DNA of 64,000 nucleotides from Pseudomonadota bacterium (GTDB taxonomy: Bacteria > Pseudomonadota > Gammaproteobacteria > Burkholderiales > Methylophilaceae): positions 55,775 to 119,774 of the forward strand of contig JAKQTN010000067.1 in the NCBI GenBank assembly GCA_029563075.1, in the 5' to 3' direction. A model generated the notes under the pieces. The model saw only the letters and a list, made by a program, of their open reading frames with translations. It ran no database searches and was not told the DNA's origin. The translations under genes and the position numbers were made by a program. Shown here piece by piece: positions 20,867 to 30,429 of this stretch. Numbering within the stretch: position 1 is the first letter of the stretch; each line of letters opens with the position of its first letter.

Positions 20867-21457
20867 ATGGCTAGTTCTCAAGAATTATCAGATTTTTTGC
20901 GGGACGTGGAGCGACGTGCATTCAAGCAGACAGTGTATGCTGTGCGCGATGACCACGTGGCGCTGGATATTGTGCAGGATGCTATGTTAAAGTTGGCTGA
21001 AAAATATGCCGATAAACCAGTTACAGAGTATCCCATGTTGTTTCAGCGCATTTTGCAGAATACCATGCGCGATTTCTGGCGCAGGCAGAAAGTACGCAAT
21101 TTGTGGACAACGCTGTTGTCATCTTTTGGTGCCGGCAAAGATGGAGAGGAAGATCATGACCCGCTTGACACCATTGATGTTGAAGATGAGTCGGATAACC
21201 CCATGGTGCAACTTGAACGTAGCCAGACCATGGTGATCATCGAGAAGGCGATTGAAAAGCTACCCGCGCGTCAACGCGAGGCCTTTGTATTGCGTTATTG
21301 GGAAGAAATGGATGTAGCTGAAACTGCCATAATAATGGGTTGCTCGGAGGGTAGCGTCAAAACGCACTGCTCGCGTGCGGTACATACCTTGGCTGCGCTT
21401 TTGCAGAAACAGGGATTCGGGAGCAAAGCAATGGCGAGTTTAGGAGTAAAGTCATAA
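20867..21457 (+). CDS. ECF-type RNA polymerase sigma factor
   Basis: Sigma70 region 2 and region 4 (LPARQREAFVLRYWEEMDVAETAIIMGCSEGSVKTHCSRA). Confidence 0.9.
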   Translation: MASSQELSDFLRDVERRAFKQTVYAVRDDHVALDIVQDAMLKLAEKYADKPVTEYPMLFQRILQNTMRDFWRRQKVRNLWTTLLSSFGAGKDGEEDHDPLDTIDVEDESDNPMVQLERSQTMVIIEKAIEKLPARQREAFVLRYWEEMDVAETAIIMGCSEGSVKTHCSRAVHTLAALLQKQGFGSKAMASLGVKS

Positions 21458-21458
21458 T

Positions 21459-21860
21459 ATGGACGATATAGATCAAGAGTTAAAAAATGGCAAATTAGAC
21501 GTACAAGCCAAGCAGATTGCTGGCTTGCTGGACGCGCACGCCAAGCGTTTGAGCATGCGCACGCTTAAACAGTTAGAAAACGGCCGTGAGCGTGCGGTAA
21601 AGACGCATGCACAGCAAATTGCTGGCACGGGCGTTAATCGCGATGGCACCTTGAGTAATATCTATTTATGGGCGGAACATCATCGTATTGTTAGTACAGG
21701 CTTAGTGCTGGGAGCAATTATTGCGGGGTTTGTGATCATGCAGTCATTTAGCCAAAAAGATTCTAGCGATGCATTTTTGCTAAGTGCGGATCTGCCCCCC
21801 GAAGCCTTTGTGGACAGGAGTTTTGAGCCTTATTTAAACAACGGACAAGGTAAGTTATAG
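21459..21860 (+). CDS. DUF3619 family membrane protein (possible anti-sigma partner)
   Basis: Directly downstream of ECF sigma gene; single TM. Confidence 0.65.
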   Translation: MDDIDQELKNGKLDVQAKQIAGLLDAHAKRLSMRTLKQLENGRERAVKTHAQQIAGTGVNRDGTLSNIYLWAEHHRIVSTGLVLGAIIAGFVIMQSFSQKDSSDAFLLSADLPPEAFVDRSFEPYLNNGQGKL

Positions 21861-21915
21861 TTTAATTATAATTAAAGAATTTTTTAGAGTTTATATAAGA
21901 AGAAGTCGTGCTTGA

Positions 21916-22425
21916 ATGAATAAAAATATATTGTTGTTAGCAACTGTAGTAATCAGTCTACAAGTGAGTGGATTCGCCTGTTCAAAAGAGAATACCTTGG
22001 TGGCAATGGGCGATATCGGCAGCATTAAATCATCGGTGAATGATGACGCTGGTAATGGGGCACCAATTCAAACATGGAGCCAACTTACTGAAGAGCAGCG
22101 CAAGGTTCTAGCGCCATTAGGGTCAGAGTGGGATACTTTAAGACCCTGGCAGCGCGAAAAAATGCTGGATATTGCCAAGGACTATCCGAAAATGGATGCG
22201 CAAAAGCAACAGCGTGTGCAAAAGCGCCTTAACAGCTGGAGTCGCATGACACCTTACGAACGCGAAAATGCGCGTAAACGGTATGTGCAGTTTCATGCGC
22301 TTAGCCCGGAGAAGCAAGATGAAATCCGCAAAAAATGGGCTGAACATCAAAAATTACCTGAGGCGGAGCGTGCAAAGCTGCGCAAGGAGTCTGCGGAATT
22401 GGAATACGGGCCAGACTTGGAGTAA
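21916..22425 (+). CDS. DUF3106 domain-containing protein
   Basis: Signal peptide; repeated W..L...QR..L..L...W..L...QR..ML motifs. Confidence 0.75.
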   Translation: MNKNILLLATVVISLQVSGFACSKENTLVAMGDIGSIKSSVNDDAGNGAPIQTWSQLTEEQRKVLAPLGSEWDTLRPWQREKMLDIAKDYPKMDAQKQQRVQKRLNSWSRMTPYERENARKRYVQFHALSPEKQDEIRKKWAEHQKLPEAERAKLRKESAELEYGPDLE

Positions 22426-22491
22426 TTCAGGATTCTGGAATAAACTTACAAATTTAGAGTAATTCTTTATTTTCCGATATTAGAAATGCTA

Positions 22492-22522
22492 GCCTGCTAT
22501 CGAATCAATAGCAGGCTTTTTT
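22492..22522 (+). terminator. Rho-independent terminator
   Basis: GCCTGCTAT-cgaatca-ATAGCAGGC followed by T-run. Confidence 0.85.
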
Positions 22523-22544
22523 ATATCATGAATGAAAAAATGAC

Positions 22545-22955
22545 ATGACCAAAAATGTTACACGCCTTAGACTTTTTGCCGCTTGTATTTATGAGCTGTT
22601 ATTGTTGATTGCGCTCTGGATGCTGTGCACATGGATTTTTGTGAGATTGTTTGGTGAGGCGACAACCTCCTACAGGCTTTTTTACTTGAGATTGTCTTTA
22701 TGGTCGGTAGCGGGTGCCTATTTTGTTTGGTGCTGGAGCAAAACCGGGCAGACTTTAGCGGCACAAACCTGGAAAATCAAACTGGTGAATCAGCAAAATA
22801 CCACGCTAAGTATAAAACAGGCGCTAATTAGATATGCCCTGGCAAGCGCATCAATATTGGCACTTGGGCTGGGCTTTGTTTGGGTTCTGGTGGATAAAGA
22901 TCGGTTGTTTTTGCATGACAGGTTGTTAAAGACGCGTTTTATCCGTGTGGCTTAG
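22545..22955 (+). CDS. RDD family membrane protein
   Basis: RLRLFAACIYELLLLIALWML... RDD-like, TMs. Confidence 0.8.
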   Translation: MTKNVTRLRLFAACIYELLLLIALWMLCTWIFVRLFGEATTSYRLFYLRLSLWSVAGAYFVWCWSKTGQTLAAQTWKIKLVNQQNTTLSIKQALIRYALASASILALGLGFVWVLVDKDRLFLHDRLLKTRFIRVA

Positions 22956-22961
22956 CCTTAC

Positions 22962-24050
22962 TTACCTGCGCTCAATCACAAATAGCAAACTCAACCCTGC
23001 AATCAAAAATATCACCGTAGGAATAATTGCGCTCATTAAAGGCGGCCAATCATTCAATACGCCCAAATGAATAAACACCCGATTCATAATCTGGTACGCC
23101 ACGCCCAGCATGACGCCAGTAAAAATCTTGGCACTGGTGCCGCTTGCGCGCTGCTGTAAAAAGCCAAAAGGCAGTGCCAAAATCACCATGACCATGCAGG
23201 CAAGCGGATAAATCATTTTAGACCAAAGCGCCACTTCATAACGGGTTGTTTTCTGCTTATTTGTCTCTAAGTGGTTGATAAATGAGTACAAATTCCATGC
23301 CGACATTTTCTCCGGCGCAACCAGCAGCACATTGAGCAACTCCGGGCGAATCAGTGATTTCCAGTTAGCCTTGTTAAAAAATTGTGTCTGAACGTTGTTC
23401 TGCTCGATTTTCTGATACGTATTAAATTTCGTTTGTGTGACTGCGGTTAATCCCCAATGTTCGTCAGCAAAATCAGCTTTTTTGGCAATGCTGATACTGC
23501 GCAATTTGAAGTCTTGGTCAAACTCATAAATGTGCACATTTAACAGACTGGCATCGGGCAAAACGGTTTCAACATTCACAAAGCTTTTGCCGTCTTTTAC
23601 CCATAAGCCGGATCTGAAGTCTTGTGCCACCACCGAATCGGTTGCTTTTATGCGCATGCGCTGCGCCATTTTTTCACTGATTGGTGTAATCAGTTCACCG
23701 ACCACAAAAGTGATGACGGTGAACAATAAACCGACTTTAAGCAGGATTAAACCGATATTCAGTAAAGATATCCCACTCACACGCATTACCACGAGTTCAG
23801 AATTGCGCGCCAGCGTGCCCAGGCTATACATCATGCCGACCAGCACAGCGACCGGCACTACATCGTACACGTGTCCAGGTACGCTCAATAATACAAACAC
23901 CAGCATCTGACTAATGCCATAGCTGCCTTGGCCAAGGTTATCAAGCTCCTGGATTAAATCAAAAAACGAGAACATGGCGAGCAGGCCCAGCATGATCATC
24001 AAAATATTGACGCTGGTTTCTTGCCAAAAATAGCGGTTAAGCGTTTTCAT
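22962..24050 (-). CDS. lptG: LPS export ABC transporter permease LptG
   Basis: LptG family sequence; start at MKTLNRYFW (24050), overlaps lptF stop. Confidence 0.9.
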   Translation of the reverse strand: MKTLNRYFWQETSVNILMIMLGLLAMFSFFDLIQELDNLGQGSYGISQMLVFVLLSVPGHVYDVVPVAVLVGMMYSLGTLARNSELVVMRVSGISLLNIGLILLKVGLLFTVITFVVGELITPISEKMAQRMRIKATDSVVAQDFRSGLWVKDGKSFVNVETVLPDASLLNVHIYEFDQDFKLRSISIAKKADFADEHWGLTAVTQTKFNTYQKIEQNNVQTQFFNKANWKSLIRPELLNVLLVAPEKMSAWNLYSFINHLETNKQKTTRYEVALWSKMIYPLACMVMVILALPFGFLQQRASGTSAKIFTGVMLGVAYQIMNRVFIHLGVLNDWPPLMSAIIPTVIFLIAGLSLLFVIERR

Positions 24051-25219
24051 CGTATTCTGGATTTCCTTTGATAACCTGACCAGGCTTTGGAAAGAATGGC
24101 CGGAAATTTTGGCATCAAGGGCAGCAGATGGTTGCGTCGATAATACATATAAAATGCCAGCATCAGAAAAAACAGGTGTACCGGCCACAGGCCGACCATG
24201 GCGCTTATTCTGCCCTGCGTGACCCACGCCTGAAAAATACTGAGCATGTTGTTGTAAATGATATAAATGACCAGTGCAAAAATGAGGTTGAGCGAGCGCC
24301 CCGCACGCGGGTCAACAAAGCTAATGGGAACTGCCAGCAGCACCAGCACCAGTGCGGAGATGGGAATGGCCAGCCGCCATTGCAACTCGGCCTTGTTGCC
24401 GGGGTTTTTTTCCAGCAATAACTGTTTGGTAGTCATGGCTTGTTTGGGGTATGGTTCTGGAGCAGCTTCCTTGGTTTGGACGCGTATCGCATAGCGCTCA
24501 AACTCTGTGGTCGAAACTTCAGCGGAATTTGGCTTGCCTTCGTAGCGACGGCCTTTTTCCAATACCAGAAAATTGTCGCCATTTGCTTCTTTTTTACGGT
24601 AGCCGGTACTTGCTACAATCACTCCGGTTTTTTGATGTTGCGTGGACTGTACAAAGATATTTTTTACTACGTTGCCAAGTTCATCAAAGCTTTCTACAAA
24701 GTAAACACGGTCGCCATTATTGGATTCCTTAAACACCCCCGGACTGATGGATGAGAGCTCGTCCCGGCTTTTTAGCTGAGTTCTGAAATCCTGGCCTTTT
24801 TGCGTGGCCCAGGGCATCACCCATAGGCTTAAAAGCGTGATGACAACAATGATGGGCGTGGCAAAAGTTAAAATGGGGCGTATCCATTGGGTAATGCTTA
24901 AGCCCGAGCTAAACCAGGCCACCATTTCAGAATCGCGATGCCAGCGCGTAAGCGTGAGTAAAACGCCGAGAAAAATACTTAAAGATAAAATCATCGGCAG
25001 GAATTTCACCATATTAAAGCCGAGTATGATATTAATCGCATCGTTGGGCAAAATACCTTTTGCGGCAAGCTGCACCAAATGGCCGGCGCGTTGGGCGATG
25101 ACAATGCCGATCAATATAAAGAACATTGCACTGGCGGTGCCGATAAGCTCATGCGATAAAGATTTTTTGAATATTTTCAATTTAAATATGTTCAATATTG
25201 CGCTTTGAATTCGCATCAA
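24047..25219 (-). CDS. lptF: LPS export ABC transporter permease LptF
   Basis: LptF family; divergent from pepA as is typical. Confidence 0.9.
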   Translation of the reverse strand: MMRIQSAILNIFKLKIFKKSLSHELIGTASAMFFILIGIVIAQRAGHLVQLAAKGILPNDAINIILGFNMVKFLPMILSLSIFLGVLLTLTRWHRDSEMVAWFSSGLSITQWIRPILTFATPIIVVITLLSLWVMPWATQKGQDFRTQLKSRDELSSISPGVFKESNNGDRVYFVESFDELGNVVKNIFVQSTQHQKTGVIVASTGYRKKEANGDNFLVLEKGRRYEGKPNSAEVSTTEFERYAIRVQTKEAAPEPYPKQAMTTKQLLLEKNPGNKAELQWRLAIPISALVLVLLAVPISFVDPRAGRSLNLIFALVIYIIYNNMLSIFQAWVTQGRISAMVGLWPVHLFFLMLAFYMYYRRNHLLPLMPKFPAILSKAWSGYQRKSRIR

Positions 25220-25282
25220 AACGCTAGATAATTAAGTAGGGTAGAATTAGCCTAAATTTGGTAAAAATTAAAAGAGATTAAA

Positions 25283-26770
25283 ATGGAATTTAGCATAAAA
25301 AACGGAAATCCTGAAAAACAACGGTCAGATTGTCTGATTGTAGGCGTATTTGAGGGCCGCAAGTTAACGGATGCAGCAAAAAATTTAGATGTTGCTTCGA
25401 ATAAAGCCATCAGTGCAGTGCTGAAAAATGGCGATATGGAAGGCAAATTAAACTCCACGCTGGTGTTGCACCAGGTTGCAGGGATTGTTGCGGCACGTGT
25501 TCTACTGGTGGGTCTGGGTAAACAGGCAGAATTCGGCGAGCGTCATTATCGCCAGGCCGTACGCGCCGCGATTAAGGCGCTGCCGAAAGGTGTTGCCAGC
25601 GCGAGTATTTTCTTGACTGAATTACCCATTAAAAAATCCGACATTCATAGTAAAGTTGCGCAGCTTGTGGAAGTGGCGATGGATGCGACTTACCAGGTGA
25701 ATGCCATTAAAGCCAAAAAAGCTGAACCGAAGACGCTGAATAAAATCGCGATTTATGTCGCCAAACCTGAAAACACGCAGGCAGAAGCCGGCATAAAACT
25801 TGGTTTGGCGATTAGTTCCGGTGTGTGTTTGGCCAAAGATCTGGGTAATTTGCCGCCCAACATCTGTACGCCGACCTATTTAGGCGAGCAGGCTGAAAAA
25901 CTTGCCAAACAGTATGGATTCAAAGTGGAGGTGTTAGACAAGGCCGAAATCGAAAAGCTGGGTATGGGGTCGTTCCTGGGAGTTGCACAAGGTAGCAAGC
26001 AGCCGCCGCGTCTGATTGTGCTGCAGCATCAGAAAGGCAATAAAAAACAAAAGCCTGCTGTGCTTGTGGGCAAGGGTATCACTTTTGATACCGGCGGCAT
26101 TTCGATTAAACCTGGCGCCGATATGGATGAAATGAAGTATGACATGTGCGGTGCGGCCAGCGTACTCGGTACATTTAAATCCATAGGCGAGATGGATTTG
26201 CCAATGAATGTAGTTGGCATTATCCCCACATGCGAAAACATGCCGGACGCAGGCGCCATTAAGCCGGGTGACATCCTCACCAGCATGTCCGGGCAGACCA
26301 TTGAAGTGCTGAATACCGATGCCGAGGGCCGCCTGATTCTATGCGATGCACTCACCTATGCCGAACGTTTTGAGCCAAGCGCCGTGGTCGATATTGCGAC
26401 ACTGACCGGCGCCTGCGTCATTGCCTTGGGACACCACCCGAGCGGTTTGTTCAGCAATAAAGACGCTTTGGCAAAAGAGCTGTTAGAAGCAGGTGAGGTT
26501 TCGCACGACCGTGCATGGCATATGCCGCTGTGGGAGGATTATCAACAGCAGCTGGATAGCAATTTTGCCGACATGGCCAATATCGGCGGGCGCGCTGGCG
26601 GCAGCATTACCGCGGCCTGCTTCTTATCGCGCTATACTAAAAAATATGATTGGGCACACTTGGATATTGCGGGAACCGCATGGAAATCTGGTAAAGAAAA
26701 GGGTGGTACAGGTCGTCCAGTTCCGCTGCTAACGACATTTTTGGTGCGGCGCGCGGCAAAAGCCAAATAA
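25283..26770 (+). CDS. pepA: Leucyl aminopeptidase
   Basis: M17: VGKGITFDTGGISIKP, NTDAEGRLILCDAL motifs. Confidence 0.96.
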   Translation: MEFSIKNGNPEKQRSDCLIVGVFEGRKLTDAAKNLDVASNKAISAVLKNGDMEGKLNSTLVLHQVAGIVAARVLLVGLGKQAEFGERHYRQAVRAAIKALPKGVASASIFLTELPIKKSDIHSKVAQLVEVAMDATYQVNAIKAKKAEPKTLNKIAIYVAKPENTQAEAGIKLGLAISSGVCLAKDLGNLPPNICTPTYLGEQAEKLAKQYGFKVEVLDKAEIEKLGMGSFLGVAQGSKQPPRLIVLQHQKGNKKQKPAVLVGKGITFDTGGISIKPGADMDEMKYDMCGAASVLGTFKSIGEMDLPMNVVGIIPTCENMPDAGAIKPGDILTSMSGQTIEVLNTDAEGRLILCDALTYAERFEPSAVVDIATLTGACVIALGHHPSGLFSNKDALAKELLEAGEVSHDRAWHMPLWEDYQQQLDSNFADMANIGGRAGGSITAACFLSRYTKKYDWAHLDIAGTAWKSGKEKGGTGRPVPLLTTFLVRRAAKAK

Positions 26771-26805
26771 CGCGTACAAATAGTAAGTGATAGTTAAATT
26801 AAATC

Positions 26806-27246
26806 ATGACACGCATTGATTTTTATTTTAATGTTGCTGATAAGCCTCAGACAATATCGGATCTGGTTCAGTCTTCGTTGTCAAAACGTCGGCTGGTGAC
26901 CATTCTGGCGGATGATGAAAGCATGGCGGGTAAAGTGAGTGCAGGTTTGTGGCAAAAGAAAGCTGAAAGTTTTCTGCCGAATGTGCTTGTAAATCACACA
27001 TTAGCAAAACAAACGCCAGTAATTATTCACTGGCAGGAGAATGCCTTGCTGCAGGATGATATGTTAATCAATTTAACGCCCAGCACACCGGGGTTTTTCA
27101 GCAGATTTACGCATTTGGTCGAGCTTGTAGGCGATGAGGAGCACGATAAAATCGCGGCTCGGCAACGGTATAAGTTTTATCGTGACAGAGGCTATGAAAT
27201 TAAAACCTTTGACCATGCCCAAGCTAATTCACTTGCAGTTGAATAG
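26806..27246 (+). CDS. holC: DNA polymerase III subunit chi
   Basis: HolC-like (TRIDFYFNV...), downstream of pepA. Confidence 0.9.
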   Translation: MTRIDFYFNVADKPQTISDLVQSSLSKRRLVTILADDESMAGKVSAGLWQKKAESFLPNVLVNHTLAKQTPVIIHWQENALLQDDMLINLTPSTPGFFSRFTHLVELVGDEEHDKIAARQRYKFYRDRGYEIKTFDHAQANSLAVE

Positions 27247-27283
27247 TGAATGCTGTGAATAGAGGGCGTTATGAATAGAGAAT

Positions 27284-28750
27284 ATGGTGGCAGATAAAAA
27301 AATTCCATTACTAACAGAGGTTTACCAGCCAAAGCCGAGCGCCGAGGTTGAACCCAAGGCAAAACGGCAAGACGATCCAACACTGGGCATCACGCCGGAG
27401 CTGGTTTCCCGGGTAACCGGGCATGTCAGGCCACGGCTAGAGGCCGAAATCACGCAATCGGTGCTGGAGAGCGTGCGCGAAGTCATTAAAAAGGATTTGC
27501 TTGAGGAACTGCAAGTCGAAATAAAAGCCGCTCAGTTTTCGCTTGAAAAAAATACCAGTGATTTTGTAGATAAAACCAAGGCGGATCTTAAAACAGAGCT
27601 GCCACGTATGTACCAGGCCAGCGCCGATTTTGTGTACACAAACCTCGAGGAAAGAATCGCGGTGTTGCAGAATGACATGATCTCAAAGTTTGATCACATG
27701 CTTGCAGATGTTACGCAGACTGCGGCGCAGGCGGCCAATGCCCAAATTGGCTCGCATGTAGAGGCGCTTCAAGCCGATGCCAGCGCGCGTATCATGCATG
27801 ATTTAGATCAGGAACTGCAGGCGTTTCAAGCGCAGTCGTTAAGCCAGCATCAGGCACAATTAGGTGAAACGCTGACTGCTGTTTTTCAATCGATGCATCA
27901 AAATGCCAAAGCAGAGTTGCAGCAACAGCTGGCGTCCATGCAGACGGAGGCGCTCACACAAATGCGCGCCACGTTTAGTGAGGCCATGCCGGCTATCTAC
28001 ACTGCTGCGGTGGCCGAGCAACAGGAATCCATTACAGAGCAAATCAGCCAGCGCCTCAACCAGGAAATGCTGGTGTTTCAGGAGCAATCGTTAAGTCAGC
28101 ATCAGGCACAATTAGATGAAACGCTGACTGCTGTTTTTCAATCGATGCATCAAAATGCCAAAGCAGAGTTGCAGCAACAGCTGGCGTCCATGCAGGCGGA
28201 GGCGCTCACGCAAATGCGCGCCACGTTTAGTGAGGCCATGCCGGCTATCTACACTGCTGCGGTGGCCGAGCAGCAGGAATCTATTACAGAGCAGATCAGC
28301 CAGCGCCTCAATCAGGAAATGCTGGCGTTTCAGGAGCAATCGTTTAGCCATCATCAGGCCCAATTGAGGGAAGGGATGATGAATATATTTCAGAGCGTTA
28401 ATAATCAGGCCAAAACTGACCTGCATCAGCAGATGGAATTGATACAGGCGGACGCGCTGAAACAGATGCGCGACACTATCAATGAGGCATTGCCCACTAT
28501 TTATACGGCCGCAGCAGAAGAAATGCGCGATAAATTTGCTGATGAGATGACTACGCAAAGCACGCAGGTGCGGGAAAGTTTCTTATTGAAGGTAAACGCC
28601 GATCTCCCCGCAGTGCAGGAGGTGATGCGTGACAACATCCAGCAAGTGCTTGCAACGGCATTGCCCACGCTGGAAAACGATTTACGCAAGCAGCTGACAG
28701 TCGAACTGCAGGATTTGTTACTTAAAGTTAAGTTTGTATTGCCAAAATAA
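27284..28750 (+). CDS. Hypothetical coiled-coil protein with internal tandem repeats
   Basis: 488 aa Gln/Ala/Glu-rich; 84-aa repeats; ORF intact, downstream of holC. Confidence 0.7.
   Translation: MVADKKIPLLTEVYQPKPSAEVEPKAKRQDDPTLGITPELVSRVTGHVRPRLEAEITQSVLESVREVIKKDLLEELQVEIKAAQFSLEKNTSDFVDKTKADLKTELPRMYQASADFVYTNLEERIAVLQNDMISKFDHMLADVTQTAAQAANAQIGSHVEALQADASARIMHDLDQELQAFQAQSLSQHQAQLGETLTAVFQSMHQNAKAELQQQLASMQTEALTQMRATFSEAMPAIYTAAVAEQQESITEQISQRLNQEMLVFQEQSLSQHQAQLDETLTAVFQSMHQNAKAELQQQLASMQAEALTQMRATFSEAMPAIYTAAVAEQQESITEQISQRLNQEMLAFQEQSFSHHQAQLREGMMNIFQSVNNQAKTDLHQQMELIQADALKQMRDTINEALPTIYTAAAEEMRDKFADEMTTQSTQVRESFLLKVNADLPAVQEVMRDNIQQVLATALPTLENDLRKQLTVELQDLLLKVKFVLPK
27836..28591 (+). 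repeat. 252-bp in-frame tandem repeat (two near-identical units plus a diverged third)
   Basis: Units at 27836-28087 and 28088-28339 differ at roughly ten positions by eye; third from 28340 diverged. Confidence 0.9.
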
Positions 28751-28751
28751 C

Positions 28752-29135
28752 CTAATCGGTTTCGATCAGCGCCTGATAAGCCTCGGCGCTTAAAAGATGC
28801 TTGATGTCCTCGGCATTGTCCGGCTTAAACTTGAATATCCATGCGGTATAGGGCGCATCGTTAATAGTTTCCGGCGCGTTCAATAAATCGTGGTTGATTT
28901 CGGTGACGATGCCATCCATCGGCGCGTGCAGATCAGAACCTGTTTTAACCGACTCCACCACACCGCAGGGTGTGCCTTTTGCAAGCGCATCATTAACCTT
29001 GGGTGGCTCGACAAAGACAATGTCACCGAGCAGATCCTGAGCGTAGTCCGTGATGCCGGCAAGCCAGTTTCCATCAGGAGTCTGGTTTACCCATAGATGC
29101 TCTGCTGTATAATGCAACTTGTTTGGAAATTTCAT
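28752..29135 (-). CDS. gcvH: Glycine cleavage system H protein
   Basis: Lipoyl domain (GIVTEIN, GVVESVKTGSDLHAP). Confidence 0.92.
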   Translation of the reverse strand: MKFPNKLHYTAEHLWVNQTPDGNWLAGITDYAQDLLGDIVFVEPPKVNDALAKGTPCGVVESVKTGSDLHAPMDGIVTEINHDLLNAPETINDAPYTAWIFKFKPDNAEDIKHLLSAEAYQALIETD

Positions 29136-29311
29136 GATCAGACTCGGATAGTTTTATGCTATTTTCGCACAAAGTTAATGTTTTTGAGCAATAAGACTTG
29201 TACCAAAAAAGTCACAATCCGAATTATGTTAATATTTTTTTTATAAATGCACGCTAACCTGATGACAAATATATATTTTTTATATATTATAAATTCAAAC
29301 GTTTTAGAAAT

Positions 29312-30373
29312 GTGGTGGTAATAATGAAGTCGGTATTCAAAAAATTGATGATGCTTTATGTGTCGCTGGCTTTGGTTGCTGCGCCTGTTGAGTTATTGGC
29401 GGGGACTAAAAAGTCACAAAAACGTATTCATTCAAGTCAAAAGAGCTCTCTAAGCAAGCAGAGAATCTCCAACCGTCATAATCTAAAAAAGGTCAGCGTT
29501 AAATTGCGGGCATCACGTGCCATGCAGCCACGCAACGCATTTATGACGGAAGACAGTTATGATGGCAGCGGTGTTTTGCAGTTGGCCTCGAATAAGGCGC
29601 TGATTGTAAACCAGAACACGGGTGAAGTTATTTACGCAAAAAATACCAATCTTTCCGCTCCAATTGCTTCAATCACCAAATTAATGACAGCGATGGTGAT
29701 GCTGGATGCGAAACAGCCTTTGGACGAGGTCATCGCTATTTCCAGCGAAGATGTCGATTATCTGAAAGGCACAGGTTCCAGACTGGCTGTAGGTTCCAGG
29801 CTGAGTCGCGGTGAGTTCCTGCAATTGGCATTAATGGCTTCAGAGAACCGCGCGGCATCCGCATTGGCACACAATTATCCTGGCGGGAAATATGAGTTTG
29901 TGAAGGCAATGAATGCCAAGGCGCTGCAGCTGGGCTTGTTTAATACGCGCTTCGTAGATCCGACAGGGCTTGATAGCGGAAATGTATCAACTGCCGAAGA
30001 TTTGGCCAAAATGGTGCAGGCGGCTTATCAGTATCCTGAAATCAGATCAGCGAGCACTATGCCATCGCATGAGGTGCATGTTGAGGGACGCAACTACCCC
30101 GTTAATTTTAATAACACGAATGGCTTGGTGCGCGCTGGTGAGTGGGAAATTGGACTATCTAAAACAGGATTTATTAATGAGGCAGGGCGCTGTCTGGTGA
30201 TGCAGGCACAGATTGCAGGTGAGCCGATGATTGTTGTGCTATTGGATTCCTATGGCAAAATGACTCGTATCGGCGATGCCAAGCGTATCCGTAAATGGAT
30301 GGAACATAATGGTGATCCAAGACCGACGACCACTGGTCAGATCCAGCCTGTCATGTCTGGCAGTATTTCCTAG
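29312..30373 (+). CDS. pbpG: D-alanyl-D-alanine endopeptidase (PBP7/PbpG-like), S11 family
   Basis: SITKLMTAMV (SxxK), SEN, KTGF motifs; signal peptide. Confidence 0.9.
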   Translation: MVVIMKSVFKKLMMLYVSLALVAAPVELLAGTKKSQKRIHSSQKSSLSKQRISNRHNLKKVSVKLRASRAMQPRNAFMTEDSYDGSGVLQLASNKALIVNQNTGEVIYAKNTNLSAPIASITKLMTAMVMLDAKQPLDEVIAISSEDVDYLKGTGSRLAVGSRLSRGEFLQLALMASENRAASALAHNYPGGKYEFVKAMNAKALQLGLFNTRFVDPTGLDSGNVSTAEDLAKMVQAAYQYPEIRSASTMPSHEVHVEGRNYPVNFNNTNGLVRAGEWEIGLSKTGFINEAGRCLVMQAQIAGEPMIVVLLDSYGKMTRIGDAKRIRKWMEHNGDPRPTTTGQIQPVMSGSIS

Positions 30374-30391
30374 ATTAAAATTTAATTGATT

Positions 30392-30429
30392 AAAAAGCGG
30401 CCCAAAGTATAATTTTGGGCCGCTTTTTT
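30392..30429. terminator. Bidirectional rho-independent terminator between pbpG and topA
   Basis: AAAAAGCGGCCCAAA-gtataat-TTTGGGCCGCTTTTTT. Confidence 0.92.

Noticed and set aside
21861-21876. Perfect AT palindrome TTTAATTATAATTAAA
   Set aside because: Short and AT-only; expected by chance in AT-rich spacers.
28752-29135. Lone gcvH without gcvT/gcvP as a possible novel lipoyl-carrier system
   Set aside because: Sequence is an ordinary GcvH; other gcv genes may simply be elsewhere.
29250-29300. Very AT-rich stretch upstream of pbpG
   Set aside because: Ordinary promoter-like AT richness; no defined structure.
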